A stretch of 64,000 nt of DNA from Cliona cf. orientalis (lineage: Eukaryota > Porifera > Demospongiae > Clionaida > Clionaidae). The position numbers and the translations under genes are program-made. Shown here in pieces: positions 1 through 28,696 of the stretch; position 1 is the stretch's first letter, and every line of letters begins with the position of its first letter. The stretch covers positions 1,674,001-1,738,000 of the forward strand of contig OZ005689.1 in assembly GCA_963930775.1 (NCBI GenBank). Reading direction: 5' to 3'. The notes beneath the pieces were generated by a model. The model was given only the letters and a program-made list of their open reading frames with translations, made no database searches and was not told the origin of the DNA.

Positions 1-2034
1 TGAAGTCCTCTTCTGCAGTAATTCTATCTGGTGACTGTCGGATGGACTCACCCGGCTTTTCTGCAACTAAAGGAACGTACTCTTTCATGGATTATGAGTC
101 TAACATGATTGTTGCCATGGCACATGGTGACAAACGTCAGGTAAGAAAGTATGCTTATTGCAAGTGCATGTATATATCATACATAAATACTGCTGATACA
201 TAGGTGAATCTGAAATCAACAAATATGGAAAGTCACCTGTTTGTTAAATTACTGGTGTTTCTTATTGATTCTGGAGTCTCAGTTAAAGAAATATGCACTG
301 ATGCAAATACACAGATTATTTCAGTGATGAGTGAGTTAGCTAATGATGTATGTTTGTACAATCATGGATAGACCTTTATTTTTAACTAGGGAAAAGAACT
401 GCATTTTCATCAATTTTGCATTCACTTGATGTGTGGCACAAAGCTGCTAAGCTGACTGCACGAGTAGCTAAGGTACTACCTTGAATTACGATCTTGTCTC
501 CATGACAGCGTGTGTGTGCATGTATGTATGTGTGTGTGTGAGTGTGTGTCTGTGTGGATGTGTGCATACATGTGTATATAACCCCTCTCATCATTGGCCT
601 ACCCTATGATGATCCATACCCCTTTGCTAGTCAATAATTTGCCAAAAAAAACTTTGGTTGCTAGGCAACAACCAGCACGTATGTGTGCATGCATGCGTAT
701 GCACATGTGAATGCATAATAGTTATCTGACAGTAATTGGGGTGCATGAGATGCATGGTCGAATGCGCCCCAATTACTGTTAGATAATTATTTGTTGGTAG
801 TTGACCTCTATTCATAATTGGCCTACTTTATGATGATCCAACCCCCCTTCCCATAGCCGTCAAATTGCCTATAAAAACTTTGGTTGCTAGGCAACTACCA
901 CCAAATGTAGTATTTGTGTGTACATGTAAATGTGTACCCGATGAGTGTATGTGTGCATTATACATTTAATATGTGTGTGCATGTGCACTTATACATGTAT
1001 GCTCATTACAATACTATTATAACATAAGAAGTTTGTATTCGATAATTATTGTGATATGTACAATGTCATGTATTATACAGGCATCAAAGAGTAAACAGAC
1101 CCAGTCATTACTTCAGTGGGTCGGTCCTATAAGAAACCACTTTTGGTACATTTGTAGGGAATGTGATGGAGACGAAGAGCTGATTAACGTATGAATAATA
1201 ATAATATTATACTACTTACATCCTGCATACGTATTGTACACCTACAATAATATTATGTCGAGTATTTACGATGTACTTGTCTGATTAGGAGCTATGGGTC
1301 AGCCTCATTCATCACTGCTGCAATAGTCATGAGTGGGCCACTGGAAAGTGTCGTCATGGTCCATTGTTACAACTGGACAAACAATGGCTAGACAGAGAAA
1401 GTCCTGCAGCAGAGAGTCTACGTGAAATCGTCTTTGACAAGAAATGGTTGAATTCTCTGAAGTACTATGTGCGTAATAGACATACTGGGTTGTTAGAGGT
1501 AAAGTTGTTTATACAATAGAGATGTTCTTTATCACAGTAGTGTTATCACTGTGTAGGTATTTCACAATTTGATGCTTTCATATGCACCAAAACGGATTGG
1601 CTACAAACATGACGCCTATGTTACCAGGATGCAGCTTGCATATTTGGACCACAATAACCACCTTAATCGCCCAATATTAAAGAATAGAGATGGTCATGAA
1701 GTGTATACCCGAAAGTGGGGAAAGCGTTCAGCTAGATGGCATATGGTCCCAGTACCTATTCCAAAGAAGTATGATTACATACCTGGTACGTATATAACAA
1801 TCATTGTACGTACTTAGCAGTTACCAATGTGTGATAATAATATTATATACAGAGTTGATTGCCAAGACCATGTACAGATTGCACATGGACATCAATGTCA
1901 CCAACTCTATTGGTATCAAAAGCAAAGATGCTGCTCGGTTGCCACCAAATATAGCAAGTATACCACCTCCAAGTACAGCTGACCTAGTGCAAACCCATGT
2001 CTCTCGCAAGGTTATGACAGCTCATGAAATTTAA
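1..2034 (+). CDS. Transposase-like protein, 5' end outside window, 7 exons
   Basis: C-terminal part of a spliced transposase-like gene. Exons by GT/AG and frame: up to 140, 204-330, 390-472, 1081-1188, 1289-1498, 1557-1785 and 1853-2034 (stop). Conserved-looking blocks are [28 protein letters not shown] and [13 protein letters not shown]. The aspartates in these three blocks could be an RNase-H-like catalytic triad; that is inference. A further block, [16 protein letters not shown], follows in exon 6. I know this family as unnamed transposon-derived proteins of hydra, sponges and fish. The gene lies inside an element whose right end at 3406 abuts TTAA, and it is tail-to-tail with the 2148-3152 gene 113 bp away. 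A TTAA-targeting superfamily such as Kolobok is possible but not proven. The open frame across seven exons argues it was functional recently. Confidence 0.72.
588..893. repeat. Tandem pair with internal palindrome, in transposase intron
   Basis: Two copies of an ~80-bp unit (about 588-670 and 813-893) share ATGATGATCCA and ACTTTGGTTGCTAGGCAAC. Between them, 717-790 forms a hairpin around CCCCAATTACTGTTAGATAA and its inverse. A TG-rich microsatellite lies just upstream at about 511-560. The pair sits in the 473-1080 intron, where I see nothing coding. Confidence 0.6.
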
Positions 2035-2147
2035 TCAACACTTTATTGTTGTCTTAATCAGCAAATTAATAATAATATTGAGTTATGTGCATACATGTGT
2101 GTAAGGGAATATTATTATTGTTTGAATCACTAGTCACTACAGCTGGA

Positions 2148-3152
2148 CTAACTCCACTCTTTAAAACCAACATAGTTTCCATCTGGTTCCGGATATCTTC
2201 GTCTTATACACCATTTGATGCATGAAGGAATTCGTCGCCGGTTTTTGTATCCAAGCTTTCCATGGAACCATAATATGTATTGCCGGTATGCCGTATTTCT
2301 AAATTTAGCAGGGGTATATATTTTGGGCATGTTCAGCCAGTCACAGTTATTAACAAGTGCAACTTCAAGAGTGTGCTTATCCAGACATACTTTTTCAAAT
2401 GATGGGTGTTCGTGATTCTTTTTGTTATTTTTACAACATACTCGATCTTCAGGATCAGCTTCTTCGTAACATTCATCACATTTGCACCAGCTAGGCTTTT
2501 GGTGGTCAGGCCCTATGTCAGTAGAGTGAGTTGCTGCAGTCAGTGATTGCCACAAATGAGGACACACTACTGCCATTTTTGCTAGCACAGCTTCAACATC
2601 AGCCTTGTCGTGTGTGGAACAGTATTGTTGAACCTGTGATATAATGTCATCATCAGGATCATCGTCATTGGGAATTACAGTATCAGTCTTATTTGTGCAG
2701 ATTGATTCTGTACAGGTACATTTTGTAGCATTACACTTTTTATTCTTGATGGCTAAACAGTAACAAGAAGTTGTGCTACAAGGATCTAACACGTCACATT
2801 GACAAAACTGCTCAGGTTCTTCATCACCACTACCTACTTCAGCCAATTCATCAGGGTTTACAGCTGCAGGCTCCATCTGATTGCTGCACTTCGATATTGA
2901 GCACTTGCACCTATCTCTGTGGCAACCTACATTGGCCTGCTTACAAGGACATCTAACAGTCTTACATGCTCCTCGGCATCTACATGATGGAAGAGAGCCT
3001 GGTACCACTGACCTACTGGATGTAGCTGTAGTTATTGTGGCTCCTGTTAGCTCAATAATCCTCTCTTCCTGTGTAACGAGCAGGGATCCTTCCGCGTCGA
3101 TATCCTCCAGTAAAGTAGCGAAGTCACTTTCATCGCCTAACGCCATGGCCAT
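2148..3152 (-). CDS. CXC-repeat plus P2X7-type C-terminal domain protein (334 aa)
   Basis: Single-exon gene starting at the ATG at 3152; a second ATG follows two codons later. Residues about 55-160 hold two tesmin/TSO1-like cysteine blocks (CRCRGACKTVRCPCK, then CKCSISKC; a second set starts CQCDVLDPCSTTSCYC). Residues about 215-334 match the zinc-binding cytoplasmic 'ballast' domain of P2X7: WCKCDECYEE, VCCKN, VCLDKHTLEVA, YRQYILWFHGKLG, RRRIPSCIKWCIR and a terminal YVGF. There are no P2X channel helices, so this is a stand-alone domain, as is common in invertebrates and fish. It lies inside the TTAA element, convergent with the transposase-like gene. Likely role: nucleic-acid or zinc-binding accessory protein of the transposon (inference). 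The domain call is firm, the function is not. Confidence 0.8.
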   Translation of the reverse strand: MAMALGDESDFATLLEDIDAEGSLLVTQEERIIELTGATITTATSSRSVVPGSLPSCRCRGACKTVRCPCKQANVGCHRDRCKCSISKCSNQMEPAAVNPDELAEVGSGDEEPEQFCQCDVLDPCSTTSCYCLAIKNKKCNATKCTCTESICTNKTDTVIPNDDDPDDDIISQVQQYCSTHDKADVEAVLAKMAVVCPHLWQSLTAATHSTDIGPDHQKPSWCKCDECYEEADPEDRVCCKNNKKNHEHPSFEKVCLDKHTLEVALVNNCDWLNMPKIYTPAKFRNTAYRQYILWFHGKLGYKNRRRIPSCIKWCIRRRYPEPDGNYVGFKEWS

Positions 3153-3194
3153 GGCAGCTAAAAAAAAAACTCTTGAAGGAGCGCATCGGACCTA

Positions 3195-3300
3195 TTAAAC
3201 ACGCTATAGCTAGCTAGCTACATGTAGCTACGCGTACGCACACGCGTAGGTACTAGCTAGTAGCTAGCGCGCGCGCGTGCGTGTACGTCAAGCTACGTAA
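3195..3300. other. Alternating purine/pyrimidine tract upstream of the CXC/P2X7-type gene
   Basis: Rich in TAGC repeats and an alternating GCGCGCGCGTGCGTGTACG run. It lies between the minus-strand start at 3152 and the transposon end, so it is probably that gene's promoter/5' UTR. Z-DNA-prone by composition; no specific factor site recognised. Confidence 0.3.
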
Positions 3301-3534
3301 TGTTTACGTACATTGCGCACGCATCGCGTCAACATTCGTCACCATTTGCGGTTGATTCAAAATAAAAATAGTAACATCCGGTTGCTTATATCGTGACACA
3401 GTTCCTTTAATACTAGAGAAGTGTTATTATATATTGTTATTTGATCATGTGCTTCTATATCCAAACAATAAGTTATACTCCGACTGGTTTAGACTGGATT
3501 CAGAGGGCATGGGTTTTAATGTTCTCATTCATAG

Positions 3535-22267
<18,733 letters not shown>

Positions 22268-22851
22268 ATTTCTGTGTACTATTAATCTACAATTGCTGAA
22301 ATAACAATATCTTTAATTTTGGAGTCATAGTCATAAAGTGTTTTAGTCCTTGTAGAGATGCACTCCATAGGGAAAGCGTGAGTGTTCAAGTGAAAATGAT
22401 GTGAAAATCTATATTATTGGGGATTTTTCACTTCCTAATTTTAAGGAAATTTACCAGAATCTGATAGATATGGAGACTGAAATTTCATCTCCTTAATGCT
22501 ATACCCTACCACCCTAGCCATACTTAGGCATATCCATTGCTTACTGATACACTGACATGGGAGTCAATATAACAATAGATATGGCATTAGCAAACTATTA
22601 CAATGTCATGGTTATGGTATATAAGGGTTTATAGTACATTGTAATAACTGGATACCGGTAATGAAATGCCATGTATAAAAAAATATGCAACTTTAAACAT
22701 TTAGAGTTAGAAGTAGAGCAAAGAAATACATAATATTAATTAATGTGGGGAAACAAAATTATCTAAAAAATCTATTAGTTCTGTCCTTAAGTAAGTTATC
22801 CTAGTTAACCAAAAATAAAATTTAGCTTATAATTACTTAGAGTAACCAATT
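22268..22851. other. Convergent intergenic region
   Basis: AT-rich gap between the tail-to-tail SRCR (+) and 22852-24330 (-) genes. An AATAAA at about 22812 could serve the plus-strand gene. Nothing else recognised. Confidence 0.4.
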
Positions 22852-24330
22852 CTATCCTCCGTCGATATTGATATCTACTCTGAGGAATCGACATTCTGAA
22901 TGTTGACCTTCAGGATCAAATCGATAAGGATAAATCATGACTAGATCTTCTTTGTCACATAGATTTGGTCTTTGCCTAAAAAAGCATTCCTTCTCTATCT
23001 CCAATTTCTTGTGTATTTCTCGAATCACACTCGGAAATTGAGGTTTAAGTTCACGGAATGTTGTATCTTCACAGCAGTCCGCTGGAACTGCAAAGAAATA
23101 TGGCGGAATCTGCATGTAAATAATATGCAGAAATTTCGGCAATTTCTTTTCTGGTCGTTGAATACCTACTTCAACGAAATGAGGAAATTCAATTCTTGGA
23201 TAATTGCGAGCGAGTGATTCACAATGATGATAAAGCAAATACATTTGCTCACAATGATCTTTTGCTGCAGATTCTTCATCGTACTCTTTTGAAGACATCT
23301 GCTGAGCAAGCTTGCACATCAGACTATGATGGTAGTCTAATTTTAGCATAGCTTTTTGAATGCCTAATCTGCAACTTGTACAGTCTCTACATTCAAAAAA
23401 GTGGTTAATCATTATTGAGCCTTGATAGGCACATCGATATAATATGACCACTAGAAGGGGAGCTGTAATATCATGCTCCTTGAACAAAATTTGCTGCTTT
23501 CCAAATTGTTCTGAGAAAGCTTTTTCCCACATGCTGATACTTGCATCAGTCTGTAGAGAAAACAACTTTCGATGTGGGGTCGTATTTTGGGAAGAGTTCA
23601 CTATTGGTGGCCCTTTCCTTTCTCCAATAAAATCTCCCCTATAATAGAGAGATTTTCGATGAAATGCAGTCAAAATGCATTTTCCAATTGGATGACCATT
23701 GACAAGGTCTTGCGTATAAGCAAGATTCTTAAGAGAGTGTTTGTGTGGGCTGGAAATGTGCTCCTTCCATCCTTTCACAATCACAATCTGCTGAGCTAGT
23801 AGCCTCCAGATGTCTCCACAAAGAACCTCTATTGGCGTACATCGCTGAAATCTACTTTCAGGTTGTATCAAGCTATTTCTAAGCTCAAAACAAAACCTTG
23901 AAACATTGAGGGACGAGTGATATCCAGTCACCATCTCTCCTCGGGAAACATTCGGTTGACCTGCCTCCGAATGAGAAAATGCAACCACATCTTGCACTCG
24001 CTGTGCAACTTGTGGCTCATTTTTGGCTGCTCCACAGAAATGTGCAGCATTCAGCAGTAGCTCAGGTGAACCTACATCTTCTGGAAAATGACTTGCACTT
24101 GAACCACTTGCATTACAAACTTCATCCTCTGAATTAGAGTCAGAATCAAATTCTGAAGTTGTTGGAGATTGTAGCTTATAAAAAGGCTTGCTTTCTTCAA
24201 CAGACTTGACAGAATGATCAAATAACTCATGTAGAGACTCTGCCTCTGCAATTGCAATGGGGTGTGAGGTCTTCATAATTTCTGGCTGAGCCGCCTCACA
24301 GGGCTCAGCCATTGTTCGTTTCAATGACAT
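22852..24330 (-). CDS. Unrecognised single-exon protein (~492 aa)
   Basis: Open frame continues to 24519 but without an ATG near its end. I place the start at ATG 24330 (MSLKRTMAEP) because a CCAAT box lies upstream at about 24450. Visible features: an acidic serine patch SEFDSDSNSEDE near residue 60, a Cys pair ECRDCTSC about two-thirds along, and a C-terminus rich in aromatic and charged residues (YIQI/YFFAVPADCC-like, FRFDPEGQHSECR-like). No signal peptide, membrane helix or domain family recognised. It has no internal stop and reads like a real protein. Alternative: an upstream exon joined at the acceptor TTTCCCTACAG just inside 24519. Confidence 0.6.
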   Translation of the reverse strand: MSLKRTMAEPCEAAQPEIMKTSHPIAIAEAESLHELFDHSVKSVEESKPFYKLQSPTTSEFDSDSNSEDEVCNASGSSASHFPEDVGSPELLLNAAHFCGAAKNEPQVAQRVQDVVAFSHSEAGQPNVSRGEMVTGYHSSLNVSRFCFELRNSLIQPESRFQRCTPIEVLCGDIWRLLAQQIVIVKGWKEHISSPHKHSLKNLAYTQDLVNGHPIGKCILTAFHRKSLYYRGDFIGERKGPPIVNSSQNTTPHRKLFSLQTDASISMWEKAFSEQFGKQQILFKEHDITAPLLVVILYRCAYQGSIMINHFFECRDCTSCRLGIQKAMLKLDYHHSLMCKLAQQMSSKEYDEESAAKDHCEQMYLLYHHCESLARNYPRIEFPHFVEVGIQRPEKKLPKFLHIIYMQIPPYFFAVPADCCEDTTFRELKPQFPSVIREIHKKLEIEKECFFRQRPNLCDKEDLVMIYPYRFDPEGQHSECRFLRVDINIDGG

Positions 24331-24445
24331 AACCTCGATGTGCAGTATCGATATACTCAACAGCACAGTATGAAGATGAAATGAGAGTGTAGCACCTTTA
24401 TTACTTGTAGATTTTTGAAGTACGGAAGTGATCATAATCATTTTT

Positions 24446-24455
24446 GACCAATCAG
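24446..24455 (-). promoter_or_regulatory. CCAAT box
   Basis: GACCAATCAG, 116 bp upstream of the ATG at 24330. Weak single-motif evidence, consistent with that start choice. Confidence 0.3.
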
Positions 24456-24550
24456 TTGCGAGAGAAGTGACATAATGGGGACACTGTAGGGAAATATCCA
24501 GGGACAGCCCATGGTGCAATAATACCAGTTCAGCATATTCATTATATGCC

Positions 24551-24790
24551 AGAGGTATGCTGATGTGGTTAATGAATAATGAAATTATAGTAATAGTAAC
24601 ATTGATCTGTAACTATGACGCACTTACATGGCTGCATGTGTGATGAATAATGGGAATATGATTATATTTACCATGTTTTTCTGCGTATATGAGTTTTTTT
24701 TAACTTTCTTACCTCCTCTAGATCCTCCTCAATCTCTTTCTCTCATGTGTGCACATTCATAATAATTATTATACACATGTGCACGCGTAA
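24551..24790. repeat. Dispersed ~235-bp repeat, copy 1
   Basis: CAGAGGTATGCTGATGTGGT through ACATTGATCTGTAACTATGA and CTCCTCTAGATCCTCCTCAA to a CA-rich end. A close copy in the same orientation is at 29490-29735. The rest of 24520-24903 shows nothing coding. Confidence 0.8.
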
Positions 24791-24903
24791 TATTAGACAC
24801 ACACATGCACACACAGAAATGCATGATCAAAACTTTCAGTAGCAATACAGGTTATTCAGCTGGTCGGATCTTGTGCCTGAATCCAGTAGGCAGGCAGTGA
24901 TAG

Positions 24904-25233
24904 CTAGTCACCTTCATCGCAATCAGGAATTAATGCCTCCCAGCTGGTGTTGGTCTGCTCTGGCAGAGAGAAGGCGCTAAAGGGAACATCCATGCAGAAC
25001 CTGGCCATCCTCATGATCCTCGACACAACCAGGAGGTGGATGGGGTGTGTGTGTGCGTCCCCCAGACCTGGTACCATGCTCATCCATGATGCATCGATAC
25101 ATCGCTCAAATGAGCACCCGTCCATTCTAGAGTCCACCTCATGGTCTGGACCAATGGCTGCTATCCTTCCCTCTCTGTCCACAGCTATGCTCAGCCCACT
25201 GGTCATGCCCACTGGGTGGGGGATAGGGTGCAT
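24904..25233 (-). pseudogene. Imidazolonepropionase-like (amidohydrolase) N-terminal fragment
   Basis: 109-residue frame whose first ~65 residues resemble the start of imidazolonepropionase (histidine catabolism): GLSIAVDREGRIAAIGP, then MVPGLGDAHTHP, which carries the metal-binding HxH of amidohydrolases. After HTHP the family's usual VWAGDR continuation is absent and the sequence is unrelated to its end at 24904. No further exon is seen up- or downstream. It could be a first exon reading into an intron, or a truncated duplicate; I favour a fragment. Another amidohydrolase is possible. Confidence 0.45.
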
Positions 25234-25750
25234 GAGTTTGCATTGAAGGTAAGGAGTTAATTGTTTAATTAATTAGGAGCATACCCCTTCCATAATTGCA
25301 TCCCGAGTCCCAATCAATAAAAAAAATTAATGGAAATCAAAATTAATCCATGAAAAACAGTCAACAACCCTTAATTAGCAAGCTTAGGTGAAGATTGTCC
25401 AGGAATTGTTTGTAGTGGATGGCTGTATTATGCATGTCATGACATTTTGTAGTAGCTTATTATAATTATACTAAATAATAATATTATTAATTATGCTGAG
25501 GTGTTGATTGTAGTAGAACACAGTCTCCCATAGTATACATGTACAGTGGTGATGTATGGGTGGCCTATTCCCATGATACACTGGCTTGATGAGTCTCATG
25601 ACAACATGAAGCAGTGTTGTTACTGAGAGAAAAAGAACAAGATTAGTACCGTTACGATAGCTACAAAATTAATTCTAATATCAAGGATATAATAATATGT
25701 CTCAAACATCAGCATAGTTATTATAAGTATTAATTTTTACTGTTCATCAT

Positions 25751-27278
25751 CTAATTGGACCAAAGGCTGAATGTGCCGTAACCAGAAGTGGTGTTGTAAC
25801 TATCCTGATGAGCTATGGACCTGCTCATTGACAAGTATGGTCTCTGGCTCTCTGGTGCAACTTTAGCATATCCTATCCAGGCCCCAAGGGAATGGTAGTT
25901 GACGTTATCGTTCCAGTACGACACAACCCATCCGATTGTGACGCCAGCTGGATCAAATTCTCCACGAAATGGAAAAGTTGAAGTGGGGCCTTCTTTGGTG
26001 ATCTGATACACACCAGCAAATGTTGCATTCTTGGTATTGATTTTGTCGATTACAATCTGTGCAGTTGTGTCGAGGTTGTACCATTTCTGTCCAGGTGCTA
26101 GGAGATCACCAACATGAATTTGACCTACATCAAAGATTAATACCGGTACATCAGATTCAGTTGACCTGGTTGACCATCATGAAGTTAGAATTCAGAGGCC
26201 ATGCAGCCAGGAGTACATTACAAGGAGTGTGCAACGCACACAATAGTAGTACAAACATCTCTTTCCAGATGTGACATCACAACCACCCTTGTACATGGGT
26301 CTGAATATCATTAGAAGGTACTTAAGTTGCAACCACTGAGTTACATTCTGTATAGCTGCAGTTGCAGTTAGTTAATTACCGTATCAAAACACTGATAGGA
26401 CAGTGCAGACACAACCTTCATGGCTTCATGGTTTTAGTGGTTGCATATTAATTATATTCTGTGATGTCAAATCTGGAAAGAAATGATTGTACTACTACTA
26501 TGTGGGTTGCACATTCCTAGTAATGTACTCCTGGTGCAGCTAAGACATTTGAATTGATATGCACTGGCCCTCAATAAAATAATTATATTAAATTTATAGC
26601 TAATAGATTAGCTATCATCTTCCACACTGGTGATACACTGTACCACATGCTATATACTGGGACCTGTTTACAGGATTGGATCAAAAACTGCTGAGTGTAG
26701 TTATAGCTGACCACAGTCATTCTTCACAACAATAACTGTTTTTAAGGTGGCTCAATCATGGCTCAATTAAGGTCATCACATGACCAGGTGGCAATTAAAT
26801 TTTTTGAGGTGCATACCTCAGTGTAGCTGCAATTGCACAGACTCAGTACAGTAGGGAAACATATTACAATCAATGTAATATCCTCAGGTTGACTAATTAC
26901 CCCCTCTCAGCGGCAGGTCCCTATAGCCTCTGTCAATAATAATATCATTACTAAACTGTACATAGATACACACACACACACACACACACACACGAAGCAT
27001 GTAGTAAAACATGACTGGCTGGGTATAAGATGTTAGGGCACCAACTACAATTTAGTTAGGAGATGCTCCCTGACACAGCACTTAAGAACATCAATAGAGC
27101 AATGCAAGTTTAATATCCAGGTAAACAACATACCACGAGCCCCTCCAGCTAGAGCGAGCGTTGCAAAGAGAATGCACACCAGAGCACCTGCAGCACAAAA
27201 CTTGAAGTGTGATGTCTGCTTGACTTGAATACGTCAGTGAGGCTTAATAGACATAAGATACTTACCTCGAATCGACAT
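25751..27278 (-). CDS. Secreted avidin-family protein, 3 exons, 146 aa
   Basis: Exon 1 27266-27278 (MSIR+G), exon 2 27134-27187 (hydrophobic ALVCILFATLALAGG), exon 3 25751-26124; all junctions are phase 1 and GT/AG. The first ~22 residues are a signal peptide. The mature part has the avidin/streptavidin beta-barrel signature: KWYNLDTTAQIVI, then FAGVYQITKEG, TIGWVVSYWN, HSLGAWIGYA and SGYGTFSLW. The strand-1 Trp and the AWIGY Trp are present. The Trp expected in the next strand (QWLL in streptavidin) appears to be Met/Ser here, and the later inter-subunit Trp is not evident, so biotin affinity may be altered (inference). Length fits the family (about 150 aa with signal). Confidence 0.85.
26218..26533. 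repeat. CAGGAGTACATTAC-type MITE, with empty site in the paralogous copy
   Basis: Termini CAGGAGTACATTAC and GTAATGTACTCCTG, continuing as GTGTGCAAC/GTTGCACA. TGCAGC flanks both sides. The second duplication copy reads straight through at about 61346 (CATGCAGCTATATGAC), which is the pre-insertion site. It lies in the avidin gene intron between exons 2 and 3. Superfamily probably hAT by end sequence, not proven. Confidence 0.82.
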
Positions 27279-27383
27279 AACCTGCTGTTGAACCACTAGA
27301 AGCGTTGACAATAGGTGGACAACGGTTCCGCGTACGTTGAGCATGCGCATTTGGGTCAATGGCGCGGTCACGGGACTACGCTA

Positions 27384-27396
27384 TTGCGCATGCGCG
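27384..27396. promoter_or_regulatory. NRF1-like palindrome upstream of avidin gene
   Basis: TTGCGCATGCGCG, matching the NRF-1 consensus, about 110 bp upstream of the avidin ATG. The same sequence is kept upstream of the second copy at about 62144-62156. Confidence 0.4.
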
Positions 27397-28076
27397 TTCG
27401 GACAAAATATTTGTTTTTTAAAGGCTTTCTAACTAATTCTGCTCACTTATTCAATTTTATTTACTTGCACTTGTATCTTTTTAATATAATTATTATATTA
27501 TGCACGTATTTATTTTGGTCTATGCCCATGCAAGTGGGCCTGCAAGACATGAATAATAATATTTCTTTCCGTTTCCATTTCCATTTTACCATGCCATGTA
27601 TGCATACTATATTGAACTTTGGTCATCTTCGCTGTCTGGGGACTCAGAATTGGCTCAAGTCTAAATTCAGTACTGGATACCAGCTGGCATTCAACTGTGC
27701 TCCAGGCTGCATCTCTGATGTAGAGCAGTTTGTCAGAAACAACTTGTGAAAGGCTGTGTGCATTGAAACATAATATATTATGCAGGTACATTGTAGGATG
27801 TAGCCTCATTCCCAGGCCCATTCCAAGCTTTCAAAATTTAATAATTGCATGTCCAGCTTTTCTGCATGCAATATGGGATGAGGCTGGGTATGGTGCATCT
27901 CATATACCCCAACTAACTTTTTATTATCAATGATCTACTCGATAGCTAGAAATTTCAGTTGCTTGATACATGGCCAATAAAATTAGTGAAAATAAAATTT
28001 TAATACTCCTGATGGAATAGCTAATTTATATTTCATGATTGTGTACATGTAGCTATGTGACTGTAGATTCGTGTAA
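27397..28076. other. Non-coding or unresolved stretch between avidin promoter and next exon
   Basis: Weak open frames exist on both strands at 27510-27821 and are also open in the second copy. Substitutions between copies do not favour either frame, so I call no gene. A GAGGCTGGG-type imperfect hairpin lies near 27800-27890. Confidence 0.4.
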
Positions 28077-28185
28077 CTACAAATTTGAGAAGGATGATTT
28101 GTGTGTGAGTGAGCTGTTTGAGATGCTGGACTCCGTCAAGGTGGAGATTGGGTCCCAGGGATACTGGACTGGGGTATCAAGATGA
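28077..28185 (+). CDS. Candidate terminal exon, unrecognised
   Basis: Acceptor GTGACTGTAG, phase 1, then DSCNYKFEKDDLCVSELF and MLDSVKVEIGSQGYWTGVSR with TGA at 28183. The same exon is open in the second copy at 62858-62976. No upstream exon with fitting phase was found, so this may be a fragment. 28186-28696 holds nothing coding. Confidence 0.35.
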
Positions 28186-28696
28186 CAACACTGGAGATTA
28201 GTATGGATAATGTGTAGGGGTAGGTAAAGTATGCTAATTTTTTGGCCTATAATGCTATTCTCAAATGCTCAAAAAATCCTAATAATGCTCCAGAAGTGCA
28301 CCTATAATTCCCAATACATTGCCCATTATGCTCAAGTTGAACTAACTACAATGTTAATAAAAACCCCCAATAGGAGACATGAGGAGACTCAGTTACACTA
28401 TCAGAGTGCAGCCATTTCAATTTTACATGTGTTCAGATTCAAAAGTGGGGTAATCAACCCTTTACGAGTCCATAATATTATTATGTAGCTAGTCCAGGCA
28501 TTATGATAAAGGTCGATTACCAATTGAGTTTCACGATTCGATACTTCTTACTGGGAAAAATTAATTATATTGGTCGTTTCAGAAAAGTAAATTGCTAGAG
28601 GAGTGTACCCTATCATTATTTTTTTTTTAATATCAGGCACTAATTTGCACAATAATTATTTATAATACAAAGTAAATCATGACACAGTGTGCATGG

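Larger units (their letters stand above)
1..3406. mobile_element. TTAA-flanked DNA transposon, right-hand part
   Basis: The right end reads CTTATATCGTGACACAGTTCCT (3385-3406) followed directly by TTAA at 3407-3410. Reversed, AGGAACTGTGTCACGATATAAGC matches both termini of the short element at 35766-36284 (AGGCATTGTGTCACGATATAAGC), which is also flanked by TTAA. The element contains the transposase-like gene (+) and the CXC/P2X7-type gene (-). Its left end is outside the window. Insertion was probably into an intron of the SRCR gene, since the next recognised sequence at 3535 is the second half of an SRCR domain. Confidence 0.75.

Noticed and set aside
27315..27821. Overlapping open frames on both strands, both open in the duplicate copy
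   Set aside because: Substitutions between copies give about the same silent share in either frame; no motif, no fitting splice partner.
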